A stretch of DNA of 64,000 nt from Bradyrhizobium nivariense (GCF_029846715.1 NZ_JARVWW010000014.1:141553-205552); one strand, 5' to 3'; numbered from the stretch's first letter, positions 52,557 to 60,564 are shown. Numbers and translations are program-made. The notes: generated by a model from the letters alone, not told the origin.

Positions 52557-53093
52557 TTGACATTCTCGCAAAGGTTGTCCCGTATTCCATTTTTAGAATA
52601 TGAGGCATTGGTTCGGGGGCATATGACAGAAGACGAGGCTGAGGAAGCTTTTTCCAGGATCAACATTACTCTGCGAGAGTCTGATCTAGCGTGGCTTGCA
52701 GATCAGATTGCTGGCGAGGCCGCAGAGGGTAGAGCGAGCACAAAGATCTTATCGGTGCAAGAGTATGCAGAAGTGCCCCTCGTCGAGGGTCCTGTCGCCA
52801 AACCGAGGAAACGAAAAACCGAATTTACTCACGTTCGGCCGTTAACGTCGAAGGAGAAGCTTAGCGTCTCTATCACAGCGCTTCGAGCGATCATCGTCTC
52901 CTCCGGAAAGATTCTTCCAGATGTTTCTGAAACGTTGGGTGCGGCCACGAGAGCTACGTTCTCTTTCGTGTCTGATGCCGATACCAGTTCTATCAGCTTG
53001 CCCGCCGACCAAAGGCCACGCATTTCGTCGGCCGCCGTTGTCCTGGATGAGCGCCTTCAGGCGTTAACGCGCGAGGTCGACGATGGCGCTTGA
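52557..53093 (+). CDS. partner protein of the island nuclease candidate (178 residues)
   Basis: Unrecognised. The N-terminal part is acidic and helical (TEDEAEEAFSRINITLRESD, DLAWLADQIAGEAAEGRAS); the middle carries a basic patch KPRKRKTEF; the C-terminal part is strand-rich and serine-rich (ATRATFSFVSDADTSSISL). The reading frame opens with TTG at 52557; the first ATG is at 52623 (MTEDEAEE) and neither has a strong ribosome site, so the true start is uncertain. Its end overlaps the start of the nuclease candidate by 11 bases, which points to translational coupling and a shared job, for example a regulatory, targeting or immunity partner. Confidence 0.65.
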   Translation: MTFSQRLSRIPFLEYEALVRGHMTEDEAEEAFSRINITLRESDLAWLADQIAGEAAEGRASTKILSVQEYAEVPLVEGPVAKPRKRKTEFTHVRPLTSKEKLSVSITALRAIIVSSGKILPDVSETLGAATRATFSFVSDADTSSISLPADQRPRISSAAVVLDERLQALTREVDDGA

Positions 53094-53769
53094 CCCGAAC
53101 CTCATCGCCTCCATTGAGCAGTCCATTAAGGACACAGTCTCGCCCTTGCTGACTTCTCCGTCGAAAGGGGCGGACTTATACGAGCTATATATCTGGTCAT
53201 TGATCATCGAAGCGGCACGGGCGGAAGGAGCGACCGTCGCCTTCTACGATGTAAACGGCTCGCTAGTGACTTCAAATTTCATCTTTCGGACTTCTCCGGG
53301 TCGAATCTTCTCAACCATCCAACCTTACACCCACGCCCACATAGCATTTCCTGGTTGTCCGGCCCTGGAAGCTCATATCGGAATTTTTGTTTCGGGGAAA
53401 TCTAAGGTTATCCACGAATGTGACGTTGCAGTCCTATACGCTGATGCCGCTGGTACCTGTAGAGCTGAAGAGGTCCATCCCAAGAGCACTCAGTTGCTTC
53501 TGTCAGCCGAATGCAAATTCTACGTCCAAAGCAGCATGGGCGTTGGGCTCGCACGCTCGTATTTGGGCCTCGTCTCCGAGGTCAAGCATACGTATCGCTC
53601 CTGCTATTTTGTCGCCGTTAGCGAGTCGAACAGCGTTCAACGGCTTTTCGCACATCACCAAAAGGATTGGGAGACTGGGGTGATGCCCGACGATCCAAAA
53701 GGCAGGCCACAACGCCTTCGTTCCTCCTTCGAGAGGGGGTTTAGAGATTTCAAGCTGAGAGAGAGTTAG
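53083..53769 (+). CDS. PD-(D/E)XK-like nuclease candidate of the tRNA island
   Basis: A 228-residue soluble protein. SKGADLYELYIWSLIIEAAR gives a leading helix; EAHIGIFVSGKSKVIHECDV leads into AVLYADAAG; LLLSAECKFYVQSSMGVGLA follows. The order E...D-V-A-V-L then A-E-C-K-F-Y fits the D-X(n)-E-X-K active site of restriction-endonuclease-like folds, with Asp in HECDVAV as the first acid and Glu/Lys in AECK. A conserved-looking FIFRTSPGRIFS stretch precedes it. ARSYLGLVSEVKHTYRSCYF and the helical C-terminus complete the domain. Its start overlaps the upstream partner gene by 11 bases. A defence or anti-mobile-element role is inference. Confidence 0.68.
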   Translation: MALDPNLIASIEQSIKDTVSPLLTSPSKGADLYELYIWSLIIEAARAEGATVAFYDVNGSLVTSNFIFRTSPGRIFSTIQPYTHAHIAFPGCPALEAHIGIFVSGKSKVIHECDVAVLYADAAGTCRAEEVHPKSTQLLLSAECKFYVQSSMGVGLARSYLGLVSEVKHTYRSCYFVAVSESNSVQRLFAHHQKDWETGVMPDDPKGRPQRLRSSFERGFRDFKLRES

Positions 53770-53799
53770 TGGCTGGGGCTCGTCAGATCGTATTCCCCA

Positions 53800-53843
53800 C
53801 CGAAGGCAAAGGTTACACGTTCGAATTGTCTCGGCTGCGCCAG
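53800..53843 (+). repeat. right attachment-type repeat (decayed tRNA-Arg 3' end)
   Basis: 44 bases matching 49411-49454 at 40 positions. The changes hit the T arm and acceptor stem (ATCGTGTCGGG becomes ATTGTCTCGGC), so this copy could not form a tRNA 3' end. It marks the right end of the island. Confidence 0.82.
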
Positions 53844-53868
53844 TCTGCTAGCCGTTTCAGACTGGCGC
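53837..53868. terminator. 11-bp perfect hairpin overlapping the decayed tRNA end
   Basis: GCGCCAGTCTG (53837-53847) and CAGACTGGCGC (53858-53868) pair perfectly around a 10-base loop. The left arm contains the tRNA-derived GCGCCAG, so before the island entered, this hairpin stood directly behind the tRNA and was probably its terminator. Now it can end transcription of the minus-strand gene at 53869-54078. Confidence 0.7.
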
Positions 53869-54078
53869 TCACGTCAGCATCGAGATGATCGCCTGGATCT
53901 GGTCGGAGGCCGTCGTCACCAGTCCGTCGTACGAGGTCTGGCCGTGCGCGGCGGCCTTCAGGATGCATTCGGCCACGGCCGCCTTCAGGCCGAAGACCGA
54001 CTGATGCGCCGGTACGCTCGCCATCACGGTCTCCAGTGCCTGACGCATCGTGTGAACGAGCTCGGAGCTGTATTGCAT
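53869..54078 (-). CDS. conserved hypothetical protein (69 residues)
   Basis: A small helical protein, MQYSSELVHTMRQALETVMA, then SVPAHQSVFGLKAAVAECIL and a hydrophobic C-terminus DQIQAIISMLT. GGAGGACAGCAC stands directly before the ATG, a strong ribosome site. The stop codon abuts the hairpin at 53837-53868. No domain known to me. It is chromosomal in composition and lies outside the island. Confidence 0.75.
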   Translation of the reverse strand: MQYSSELVHTMRQALETVMASVPAHQSVFGLKAAVAECILKAAAHGQTSYDGLVTTASDQIQAIISMLT

Positions 54079-54174
54079 GTGCTGTCCTCCGCGGGCTCAT
54101 ATTAGGTCGCCTGCCCATGCTTGCCACTCACAAGCCTGAGACTGCCTTTTTGAACCTGGTCGAGACTGAACACC

Positions 54175-54246
54175 TCAATTCAACCGCCAGATGGCCGCAT
54201 TGCCGATGCCGACCACGGCGACGACGAACAACGACAATCGAAGCAT
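54175..54246 (-). CDS. possible 23-residue hydrophobic peptide
   Basis: A short frame MLRLSLFVVAVVGIGNAAIW ending RLN, preceded by GAGGTGATGA with GAGG six bases before the ATG. It would be a single membrane helix. It is divergent from dinB with 43 bases between the starts. Too short for statistics; the good ribosome site and hydrophobic sequence are the only support. Confidence 0.35.
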   Translation of the reverse strand: MLRLSLFVVAVVGIGNAAIWRLN

Positions 54247-54289
54247 TCATCACCTCGCGCTTCTCTTTGCCCGATTGTATCATCCTTCC

Positions 54290-55390
54290 ATGAGCGAATC
54301 CGACACGGTGACCGGCGAGGTCTCGCCGGTGCGCAAGATCATCCATATCGACATGGATGCCTTCTATGCGTCCGTGGAACAACGCGATAATCCGGACCTG
54401 CGCGGAAAGCCGGTGGCAGTGGGAGGCTCCGCTGAACGCGGCGTTGTCGCGGCCGCCAGCTACGAGGCCCGCAAGTTCGGCGTTCGCTCTGCCATGCCGT
54501 CCGTGACTGCGAGGCGACAATGTCCCGATCTGATCTTCGTCAAGCCGCGCTTCGAGGTCTACAAAGCGATCAGCCGGCAGATCCGCGACATCTTCGCAGA
54601 GCATACCCCCATCATCGAGCCGTTGTCGCTCGACGAGGCCTATCTCGACGTGACGGAAAACCTGCAAGGCATCCCGCTGGCGCGTGACATTGCGCTCCGG
54701 ATCCGCGAGAGGATCAAGGCCGAGACGGGCCTCAACGCTTCGGCGGGCATTTCCTACAACAAGTTTCTGGCCAAGCTCGCCTCCGATCATCGCAAGCCCA
54801 ACGGTCAGTTCGTGATCTCACCGGAGATGGGCCCCGCCTTCGTCGAGGCACTACCCGTCGGAAAATTCCATGGGATAGGCCCGGCGACAGGCGCGAAGAT
54901 GAACGCGCTCGGCATGTTCACCGGCCTCGATATTCGTCATCAGACGCTGGAGTTCATGAATGCGAATTTCGGCAAGTCGGGCGCCTATTACTATTGGATC
55001 TCGCGCGGTGTCGACGAACGGCCGGTCCGGGCCGACCGGGTCCGCAAGTCCATCGGCGCGGAGACCACGTTCTCAAGCGATCTCACCGAATTCGACGCGC
55101 TGGTCGCCGAGCTCAAGCCGCTCGTCGACAAGGTATGGCGCCATTGCGAGGCGACCGGCAATCGGGGCCGCACCGTCACCTTGAAGATCAAATTTGCCGA
55201 CTTCGAGATCATCACGCGCAGCAGATCCGCCCCTTCGCCGGTTGCAGGCCGGGACGATCTGGAGCGGCTGGCTTGCGGCCTGCTCGAAGTCGAGATGCCT
55301 CTGCCCAAGCGCGTCAGGCTGCTGGGGGTGTCGCTGTCTGCCCTCCAGATAGGAGACCATGCGGAGCCGCAGCTGACTTTCGGCATTTGA
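54290..55390 (+). CDS. dinB: DNA polymerase IV
   Basis: A 366-residue Y-family translesion polymerase. The metal site is KIIHIDMDAFYASVEQRDNP, with ERGVVAAASYEARKFGVRSA as the finger region and EPLSLDEAYLDVTENLQG carrying the second acidic pair. The little-finger domain runs from about 240. I use ATG 54290 (MSESDTVTGEVS); the open frame upstream is not family-like. The C-terminus ends QLTFGI without a clear beta-clamp motif (QxxL[F/L]) at the very end, although LSALQIGDHAEPQLTF could serve. No SOS box is evident upstream. Confidence 0.95.
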   Translation: MSESDTVTGEVSPVRKIIHIDMDAFYASVEQRDNPDLRGKPVAVGGSAERGVVAAASYEARKFGVRSAMPSVTARRQCPDLIFVKPRFEVYKAISRQIRDIFAEHTPIIEPLSLDEAYLDVTENLQGIPLARDIALRIRERIKAETGLNASAGISYNKFLAKLASDHRKPNGQFVISPEMGPAFVEALPVGKFHGIGPATGAKMNALGMFTGLDIRHQTLEFMNANFGKSGAYYYWISRGVDERPVRADRVRKSIGAETTFSSDLTEFDALVAELKPLVDKVWRHCEATGNRGRTVTLKIKFADFEIITRSRSAPSPVAGRDDLERLACGLLEVEMPLPKRVRLLGVSLSALQIGDHAEPQLTFGI

Positions 55391-55513
55391 GCCCGACTGG
55401 AAAGGCCCTCAGCGAAAGCGACATCTTTATCCGCGACACGGTTCTAAACCTGTCCCAGACGGTGGCGGGATTTTCAGAAGCGCCACCGATGAAAATCGAA
55501 CCGCTCGGGCCAA

Positions 55514-55807
55514 TCAATGCCTCACGTGCTCGAACACCACGATCACGCCGGTCGGCTCGGGCTCGTGCGCCATCAGGCGGGTCAGCTCGGGATCGCCCCA
55601 GTCGGCGAGGCTGACGACTTCGCCGCTCTGGCGCTCGGTGCCGGGCGGCGCCGTGGGCTCGAGCACCTTCAGCCCCATCTCGTCGACGAAAAAGGTGTGC
55701 TCGCCGAACATGCTGTTGAGCTGCGGCATGGCGGGATGCTCGTCAGGCAGCACCTGAGCGCCGAGCTGGTTGACGGTCTGCTTCACCTGTTCGGATGTGA
55801 GCTTCAT
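55514..55807 (-). CDS. conserved hypothetical protein (97 residues)
   Basis: Starts MKLTSEQVKQTVNQLGAQVL and continues PDEHPAMPQLNSMFGEHTFF, VDEMGLKVLEPT and GVIVVFEHVRH. The evenly polar sequence and beta strands suggest a small folded cytoplasmic protein. I know no function. ATG 55807 has GGAG nine bases upstream; an ATG seven codons earlier is also open. It is isolated: dinB converges and the next gene upstream is 217 bases away. Confidence 0.7.
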   Translation of the reverse strand: MKLTSEQVKQTVNQLGAQVLPDEHPAMPQLNSMFGEHTFFVDEMGLKVLEPTAPPGTERQSGEVVSLADWGDPELTRLMAHEPEPTGVIVVFEHVRH

Positions 55808-56024
55808 GAGCTGCTCCGTTTCTGTCACGTCGGTTTCATTGAGCCGAGCCAGAGCGGGCGTTCCCGGCGCCGATGTTCGCCTGGCTCAATCTCCCGAACG
55901 GGCGCCGCGCGCGAATGTTCCGGAGAAATGCATTTCGTGATCGCGCATTGCATCTGCCGCGCTCGCGGCACGAGATCGCCACAGGATGCACATGATTCGG
56001 CACGATGCGGCAGAGCCGAACCCG

Positions 56025-56711
56025 CTACGCGTTCCTGATCTCGCCGACCGAGAGCGCGCAGATCCGTGACAGATATGTGTAGGGCAGCCCGGTCTCCTCG
56101 GCCCAGGCGTTGAACTGCGCCTGCACCTTGGCGAGATCGCCCTTCGACTTGACCTCTTCGGCAATGTCGACACCGGCATCGCGAAGGCAGGCGACGACGT
56201 CCTTGGACGTCACAAAACCGTCCCAGCCGACGAAACGCAGCAGCATCTGGCCGGTGTTGCCGCCTAGCCGGCTGCCGCGCTTGGTCAGGAGATCGAGCAG
56301 GCCGATCTGGTCGGACGGCGGCCACTTCGCCAGAAACCTGCCGAAGCTGCCGTGCTCTTTTGCGATCTCCTGCACGAAGCCGGCGTTGTCGCGCACCGAC
56401 ATGATCTTGGCACCGTTGCGCACGATGCGCGCGTCGCGCAGCAGGCCCTCCCAATAATCCTCGGGCTGGAAGGTGAGCTTGGCCGGCTGGAAATGCAGGA
56501 AGGCGCCTTCAAATGCGTCCCATTTCGTCTCAATCACACTCCAGGCAAAGCCCGCGCAAAACACCCGCTTCGTCATCTCGGCGAGGATGCGGTCGTCGCC
56601 GAGTTTTGCGAGGCCCTTCAGGTCGGGCTTTTCAGGCATCAGCTTTTCGAGCGCCTTGGGCCCGCCCTTGCGTTTCTCGGCGCGAGCACGAATGGTCTTG
56701 AAGGAGGTCAT
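56025..56711 (-). CDS. DNA-3-methyladenine glycosylase I-like protein
   Basis: About 228 residues of the Tag-like base-excision glycosylase superfamily. DRILAEMTKRVFCAGFAWSV and IETKWDAFEGAFLHFQPAKL match the substrate-pocket region of the family, and NAGFVQEIAKEHGSFGRFLA the next helix. RFVGWDGFVTSKDVVACL is in the position of the Tag zinc-site region, but the Cys/His zinc snap of E. coli Tag is not seen, so this is a variant subfamily. The start is uncertain between ATG 56711 and a GTG eight codons earlier. It diverges from the phosphoesterase gene across 204 bases. Confidence 0.82.
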   Translation of the reverse strand: MTSFKTIRARAEKRKGGPKALEKLMPEKPDLKGLAKLGDDRILAEMTKRVFCAGFAWSVIETKWDAFEGAFLHFQPAKLTFQPEDYWEGLLRDARIVRNGAKIMSVRDNAGFVQEIAKEHGSFGRFLAKWPPSDQIGLLDLLTKRGSRLGGNTGQMLLRFVGWDGFVTSKDVVACLRDAGVDIAEEVKSKGDLAKVQAQFNAWAEETGLPYTYLSRICALSVGEIRNA

Positions 56712-56915
56712 GCGGACACGAGCGGTTGAGGACACGCCACGACATCAGAATTCGATGATCCGGTCCAGCCCGGCGACGCTTCGATGCTTGCACCCGCGGA
56801 TGCGCCGCAGCATACTGCCCGCGTTGAATTGGCGAGAGATGCGGCTGGCCTGCTTCTTGCGTTCAGATATTTTGCAATTCCCGAACATTTTTGACGTCTC
56901 ACCCGTGGATTTCCA

Positions 56916-57743
56916 ATGCGCTGTCTGGTCGTGGCCGACCTGCACTATTCGCTGCCTCAGCTCGACTGGCTCGTCAGCGCCGCTCCGCAATTCGACCTCG
57001 TGATCTTCGCCGGCGATGCGCTCGACATTGGCTCGATGGTGGATTTTCGCGCGCAGATCGTGGTGGTGAAGAAGTACCTCGCGCTGCTCGCCGCGAAGAC
57101 CCGCGTGATCCTCTGCTCCGGCAATCACGACCTCGACGAGCGCAATGCGGAAGGCGAAAAGATCTCGCGCTGGATCTCGGAGGTGCGCGAGCTGGGCATT
57201 GCCTGTGACGGTGACAGCCTCACCGTCGGCGACACGCTGTTCACGGTGTGCCCATGGTGGGATGGGCCGCTGGTCAAGCAACGCCTCGTCGCGCAACTCG
57301 GCGCCGCCGCGGCTGGGCGGCCGCAGCGCTGGATCTGGGCCCATCATGCGCCGCCGGCGAACTCGCCGACGAGCTGGGGCGGCAAGCGCTTCTTCGGCGA
57401 CGTCGAGCTGGTGCAATGGATCATGCAGTACCAGCCCTCGATGGTGATCTCGGGCCATGTGCATCAGTCGCCATTCATTACGGATGGCTCGTGGTTCGAC
57501 CGGCTGGGCCAGACCTGGGTCTTCAACACCGGTCTGCAACCCGGCCGTCCCCCGACCTACATCGTGCTGGACCTCGATGCGGACAAGGCGTTCTGGCTTG
57601 CAGCCGGCGAAGCGCAATGGATCGATCTTGGCGCGCCGCTGAAGCGGCCCGCCGCCCCGATCGAGGCGCCGCCCGACTGGCTCACATTCTTGGATCGGAT
57701 TGCCGATCCGAGCCTGGCGAGACCTCGTGCGGCGGCAGGTTGA
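56916..57743 (+). CDS. calcineurin-like metallophosphoesterase
   Basis: A 275-residue protein with all family motifs in order: VVADLHYS (DxH), IFAGDALDIG (GDxxD-like), LCSGNHDLDERN (GNHD), WAHHAPP (H) and ISGHVHQSPF (GHxH). No signal peptide, so cytoplasmic. The substrate may be a cyclic nucleotide, a phosphoprotein or a phosphodiester. The last 62 bases overlap the convergent cyclic-nucleotide-binding gene, an unusually long antisense overlap. Confidence 0.9.
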   Translation: MRCLVVADLHYSLPQLDWLVSAAPQFDLVIFAGDALDIGSMVDFRAQIVVVKKYLALLAAKTRVILCSGNHDLDERNAEGEKISRWISEVRELGIACDGDSLTVGDTLFTVCPWWDGPLVKQRLVAQLGAAAAGRPQRWIWAHHAPPANSPTSWGGKRFFGDVELVQWIMQYQPSMVISGHVHQSPFITDGSWFDRLGQTWVFNTGLQPGRPPTYIVLDLDADKAFWLAAGEAQWIDLGAPLKRPAAPIEAPPDWLTFLDRIADPSLARPRAAAG

Positions 57744-58167
57744 TCATGCTCTGGAGCACCTCGCCGACCATGGCCAGATGCGTGCCGTGGCCGGCATATT
57801 GCTGCTTGAGATCGGCGAGATAGGTGTTGGCGACGTTGAGCCGCTGCGCCAGCATCTTTGCGATCAGAAGCGCCACGCCCGCCTCCTGCTTGAGGAACGA
57901 GGCCGCATCCTCGAATTCGTAGATGACTGCGTCGGAGCAGGCCCGCACCGTCGCAGTGTGCGGCTGTCCCAGCAGCACCGACATTTCGCCCAACACCGCG
58001 CCGGGCTCGGCCACGGTGGCGACCACCATCTCGCCCTTGAGCACTTCGAGCTTGCCCTGGATCAGCACATAGAGATGGCCGGTGGTGCCGCCCTCGGTGA
58101 CGATAAGCGTGCCGGCCGCAACCTGCCGCTCCGTCCCACCGGTGCAATAATCCAGAACTGCGCGCAT
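57682..58167 (-). CDS. cyclic-nucleotide-binding domain protein without HTH
   Basis: About 161 residues. AAGTLIVTEGGTTGHLYVLI, LEVLKGEMVVATVAEPGAVL and GEMSVLLGQPHTATVRACSD form the CNMP/Crp-type beta barrel with the phosphate-binding cassette. The C-terminal helix (ALLIAKMLAQRLNVANTYLA) is a dimerisation helix, but no DNA-binding domain follows, so it is not a complete Crp/Fnr regulator. I chose ATG 58167 (MRAVLDYCTGG); the longer frame upstream is not family-like. Convergent and overlapping with the metallophosphoesterase by 62 bases. Confidence 0.85.
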   Translation of the reverse strand: MRAVLDYCTGGTERQVAAGTLIVTEGGTTGHLYVLIQGKLEVLKGEMVVATVAEPGAVLGEMSVLLGQPHTATVRACSDAVIYEFEDAASFLKQEAGVALLIAKMLAQRLNVANTYLADLKQQYAGHGTHLAMVGEVLQSMINLPPHEVSPGSDRQSDPRM

Positions 58168-58246
58168 CCGACCAAAGCTCCCGTCGCAGGGAGACACTAG
58201 AGCACGATCGGCGTCGCGCGCTTGCTCAAATTTGTGGCAAGCCAGG

Positions 58247-58810
58247 CTATCGCGACAGACGCTTCGCGAGATGGACCGACTGCCAGTCGCCGAGGCCGGT
58301 GTCCTCGAACCCGGCCTTCTTCGCAAGGCCCCGCATCTCGGCGTTCACCCGCGCGGTCTCGGCCGCGATCATCTCGTGACCGCGATCGCTGGCGTGCCTC
58401 TCCATCGCCGTCATCATCCGGAGGCCGACGCCTTTGCGCTGAAAGACGTCGGCAACGGAGATGGCGAAATCACCATGCCGTGCGGCTGCATCATATGCGA
58501 ATCGCGTTTCGCCGATGATCGTACCCTGTCCTTCCTGCCTGATCTCCGCGAGCAAGGTGAAATGATCGGGATGGCCGGCCTTGGCGACGCATTCGGCCGC
58601 GACCACGACAAGGTCCGCTCGCGCGCCCATGAAGCGCTTGTTGCGTGATGTCGTCGAAAGGCTCGTGAAATAGATCGAGAGGCTCTCGACATCGGAGGCG
58701 CTGGCGGGCCTGATACAGACTGTGCCGTTCGCATCGGCTGACTCGACAACGGCATCCAGCAATAACTGTGACGTGCGCGAGGCTTTCGGCAGGTTGCGTG
58801 GATTGCACAC
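58247..58810 (-). CDS. GNAT family N-acetyltransferase
   Basis: A 187-residue acetyltransferase. VCIRPASASDVESLSIYFTS opens the fold; VFQRKGVGLRMMTAMERHAS is motif A with the acetyl-CoA pyrophosphate loop (R/Q-x-x-G-x-G/A; here QRKGVG); MRGLAKKAGFEDTGLGDWQS is motif B. Substrate unknown. The first codon appears to be GTG at 58810, without a clear ribosome site, so the start is uncertain. Isolated by 78 and 101 bases from its neighbours. Confidence 0.85.
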   Translation of the reverse strand: MCNPRNLPKASRTSQLLLDAVVESADANGTVCIRPASASDVESLSIYFTSLSTTSRNKRFMGARADLVVVAAECVAKAGHPDHFTLLAEIRQEGQGTIIGETRFAYDAAARHGDFAISVADVFQRKGVGLRMMTAMERHASDRGHEMIAAETARVNAEMRGLAKKAGFEDTGLGDWQSVHLAKRLSR

Positions 58811-58911
58811 TTAGCCGAAGCGGCGCACGGGCCGCTTGGACATTGCCGCCAATCTTGCAGCCGTAAACGAACAGCTCGTTGCCCTGTGCCGTGCGTCACA
58901 CACGGCCGCGT

Positions 58912-60438
58912 TCAAGCGGCCTCGCGTCTCCCGACGCGGCGCTCCGGCCTTGTCGCCGTCATCGACTGCTCCTCGCTGTCCTGCGGCGCGCCCCAGAACT
59001 CTCTCACCGAAGGTCCCCATCTCAGCCGTCGCGCGCGCAGGAATTCCAGGATCTCGTGCGGCCAGACCCTGCGGCCCATCTGCGTGTACCAGCGCATGGC
59101 GTGCCGCAGGCCCGCATCGCGCTGGAACAATACCCGCCAGATCGCCTTGGGGCGACACTGCAGCACCATCTCGGTGAACTTGAACCAGACCAGCACGCGC
59201 CACGGCGCCATGTGGCGCGTCGCCAGCACCTGATGCTTGTAGTCCCAGCGGCGGCGATCGGGTTGGATCACGCGGCGATCGGCGGCAAGCCGGAAGTACG
59301 GCGTCCAGCGATGCGGCGTGACGTAGAGCAGCTGGACCTGGTCGGGATCGTAGGCGAGGAGCTGCTTCAGCCCGCGCCAGTGATCGCGATCGGTTTCCTC
59401 TTCGAACCCGACCACCCACGTCGCCATCGACAGGATGCCGTGCTGGCGCAGCAGGCGAATGGCCTCGCGGTCGGTCGCGGTCGTGGCGCCCTTGCGGATC
59501 AGCTCCAGGGTCTTCTCGTCGGTGTTCTCCAGCCCGAGCAGGAAGCGCTGCCAGCCCGCCTTCTTGTAGAGATGCAGGATGTCGGCATCGCGCACGATGT
59601 CGTCGGCGCGGGTCGAGCCGACCAGGATGAGGTCGACGTCCTCGGCGATCAGCGCTTCGAGAAAGGCGCGCCACGCCTTCTTGGACACGGTCGGATTCTC
59701 GTCGGCGAAATTGATGACCTCAACGCCGTGCTCGCGGTGCAGGCGCGCCAGCTCCTTTGCGAAGCGAACCGGATCGCGGTGGCGCCAGCGCGTCCAGAAG
59801 CCGCGCTGGCCGCAATAGTTGCACAGATGCGGACAGCCGCGCGAGAACTGCACGACTACGGCGCGCAGGCCGCCCCAATAACTGTAGCGCGCATGATCGA
59901 TCAATTCCCAGCCGATGCGATAAGCGTCGAGGTCCGCGATGACGGGCGCCGGCGGCGTCGCGCGTGGACCCGCAGCATCGCGAAACGCGATGCCGGCAAT
60001 GCCGCCGAGATCGTGGCCATACTCCAGCGCGCGCATCAGGCGCCGCGCGGTCTCCTCGCCTTCGCCGCGTACGATCGCGCTGACATAGGGCTCGTCGCGC
60101 AGGATCTCGCGCCAATGGTAGGTCGGGAAGACGCCGCCATAGACGATCAGAACGCGCGGCATCGCCTTGACCAGGGCATGGGCGATCTCGGCGATCACCG
60201 GATGTCCGGAGGTCGAGCCGGAATGGCCGAACAGCACCGCGTCCGGGCCAAAACCCTTCGCGTCGGCCATGATCCCTTCGATCGGCATGGGGCCGAATTC
60301 GGCGTCGATCAGCCGCACCGCATGACCGTCGTCGATCAGCGGTCCGCCGATCGCGAGCAGGCCGAGCGGCGGCAGATGATCGTCGGGAATCCGACTTCCG
60401 ATCGAGGGATGAGGCACGTTGACGAGTAGAACACGCAT
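58912..60438 (-). CDS. B12-binding domain radical SAM protein
   Basis: About 508 residues. The N-terminal part (1-150, MRVLLVNVPHPSIGSRIPDD, ADAKGFGPDAVLFGHSGST) is a cobalamin-binding-type Rossmann domain, though without the DxHxxG histidine motif in plain form. The radical SAM core has CPHLCNYCG with cysteines at 202, 206 and 209 for the 4Fe-4S cluster, then EVINFADENPTVSKKAWRAF. The C-terminal region is basic. It resembles the BchE/HpnJ-type class, but the N-terminus does not look like true BchE and no bacteriochlorophyll genes are nearby. It follows the uppS-like gene by 126 bases on the same strand, hinting at isoprenoid or lipid chemistry. Confidence 0.85.
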   Translation of the reverse strand: MRVLLVNVPHPSIGSRIPDDHLPPLGLLAIGGPLIDDGHAVRLIDAEFGPMPIEGIMADAKGFGPDAVLFGHSGSTSGHPVIAEIAHALVKAMPRVLIVYGGVFPTYHWREILRDEPYVSAIVRGEGEETARRLMRALEYGHDLGGIAGIAFRDAAGPRATPPAPVIADLDAYRIGWELIDHARYSYWGGLRAVVVQFSRGCPHLCNYCGQRGFWTRWRHRDPVRFAKELARLHREHGVEVINFADENPTVSKKAWRAFLEALIAEDVDLILVGSTRADDIVRDADILHLYKKAGWQRFLLGLENTDEKTLELIRKGATTATDREAIRLLRQHGILSMATWVVGFEEETDRDHWRGLKQLLAYDPDQVQLLYVTPHRWTPYFRLAADRRVIQPDRRRWDYKHQVLATRHMAPWRVLVWFKFTEMVLQCRPKAIWRVLFQRDAGLRHAMRWYTQMGRRVWPHEILEFLRARRLRWGPSVREFWGAPQDSEEQSMTATRPERRVGRREAA

Positions 60439-60564
60439 GGACTTTCGCTCCCGCTTTGGTTGGCGTGATCGTCCGTCCCACTTCCTGAAAGAAGCCCAAT
60501 CCCCCGACTGAACCCGAAGACAGCGCACATGACAGACGCGGGGACCGTTGCCCCGCTTTCTGTG

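Noticed and set aside
58912..60438. Calling the radical SAM protein BchE (Mg-protoporphyrin monomethyl ester cyclase)
   Set aside because: The N-terminal sequence differs from BchE as I remember it and no bacteriochlorophyll gene is in the window; only the broad B12-radical SAM class is supported.
60538..60556. GCGGGG/CCCCGC hairpin after uppS as an intrinsic terminator
   Set aside because: No T-run follows it on the minus strand, so it may be a weak pause site at most and does not argue strongly against read-through into the radical SAM gene.
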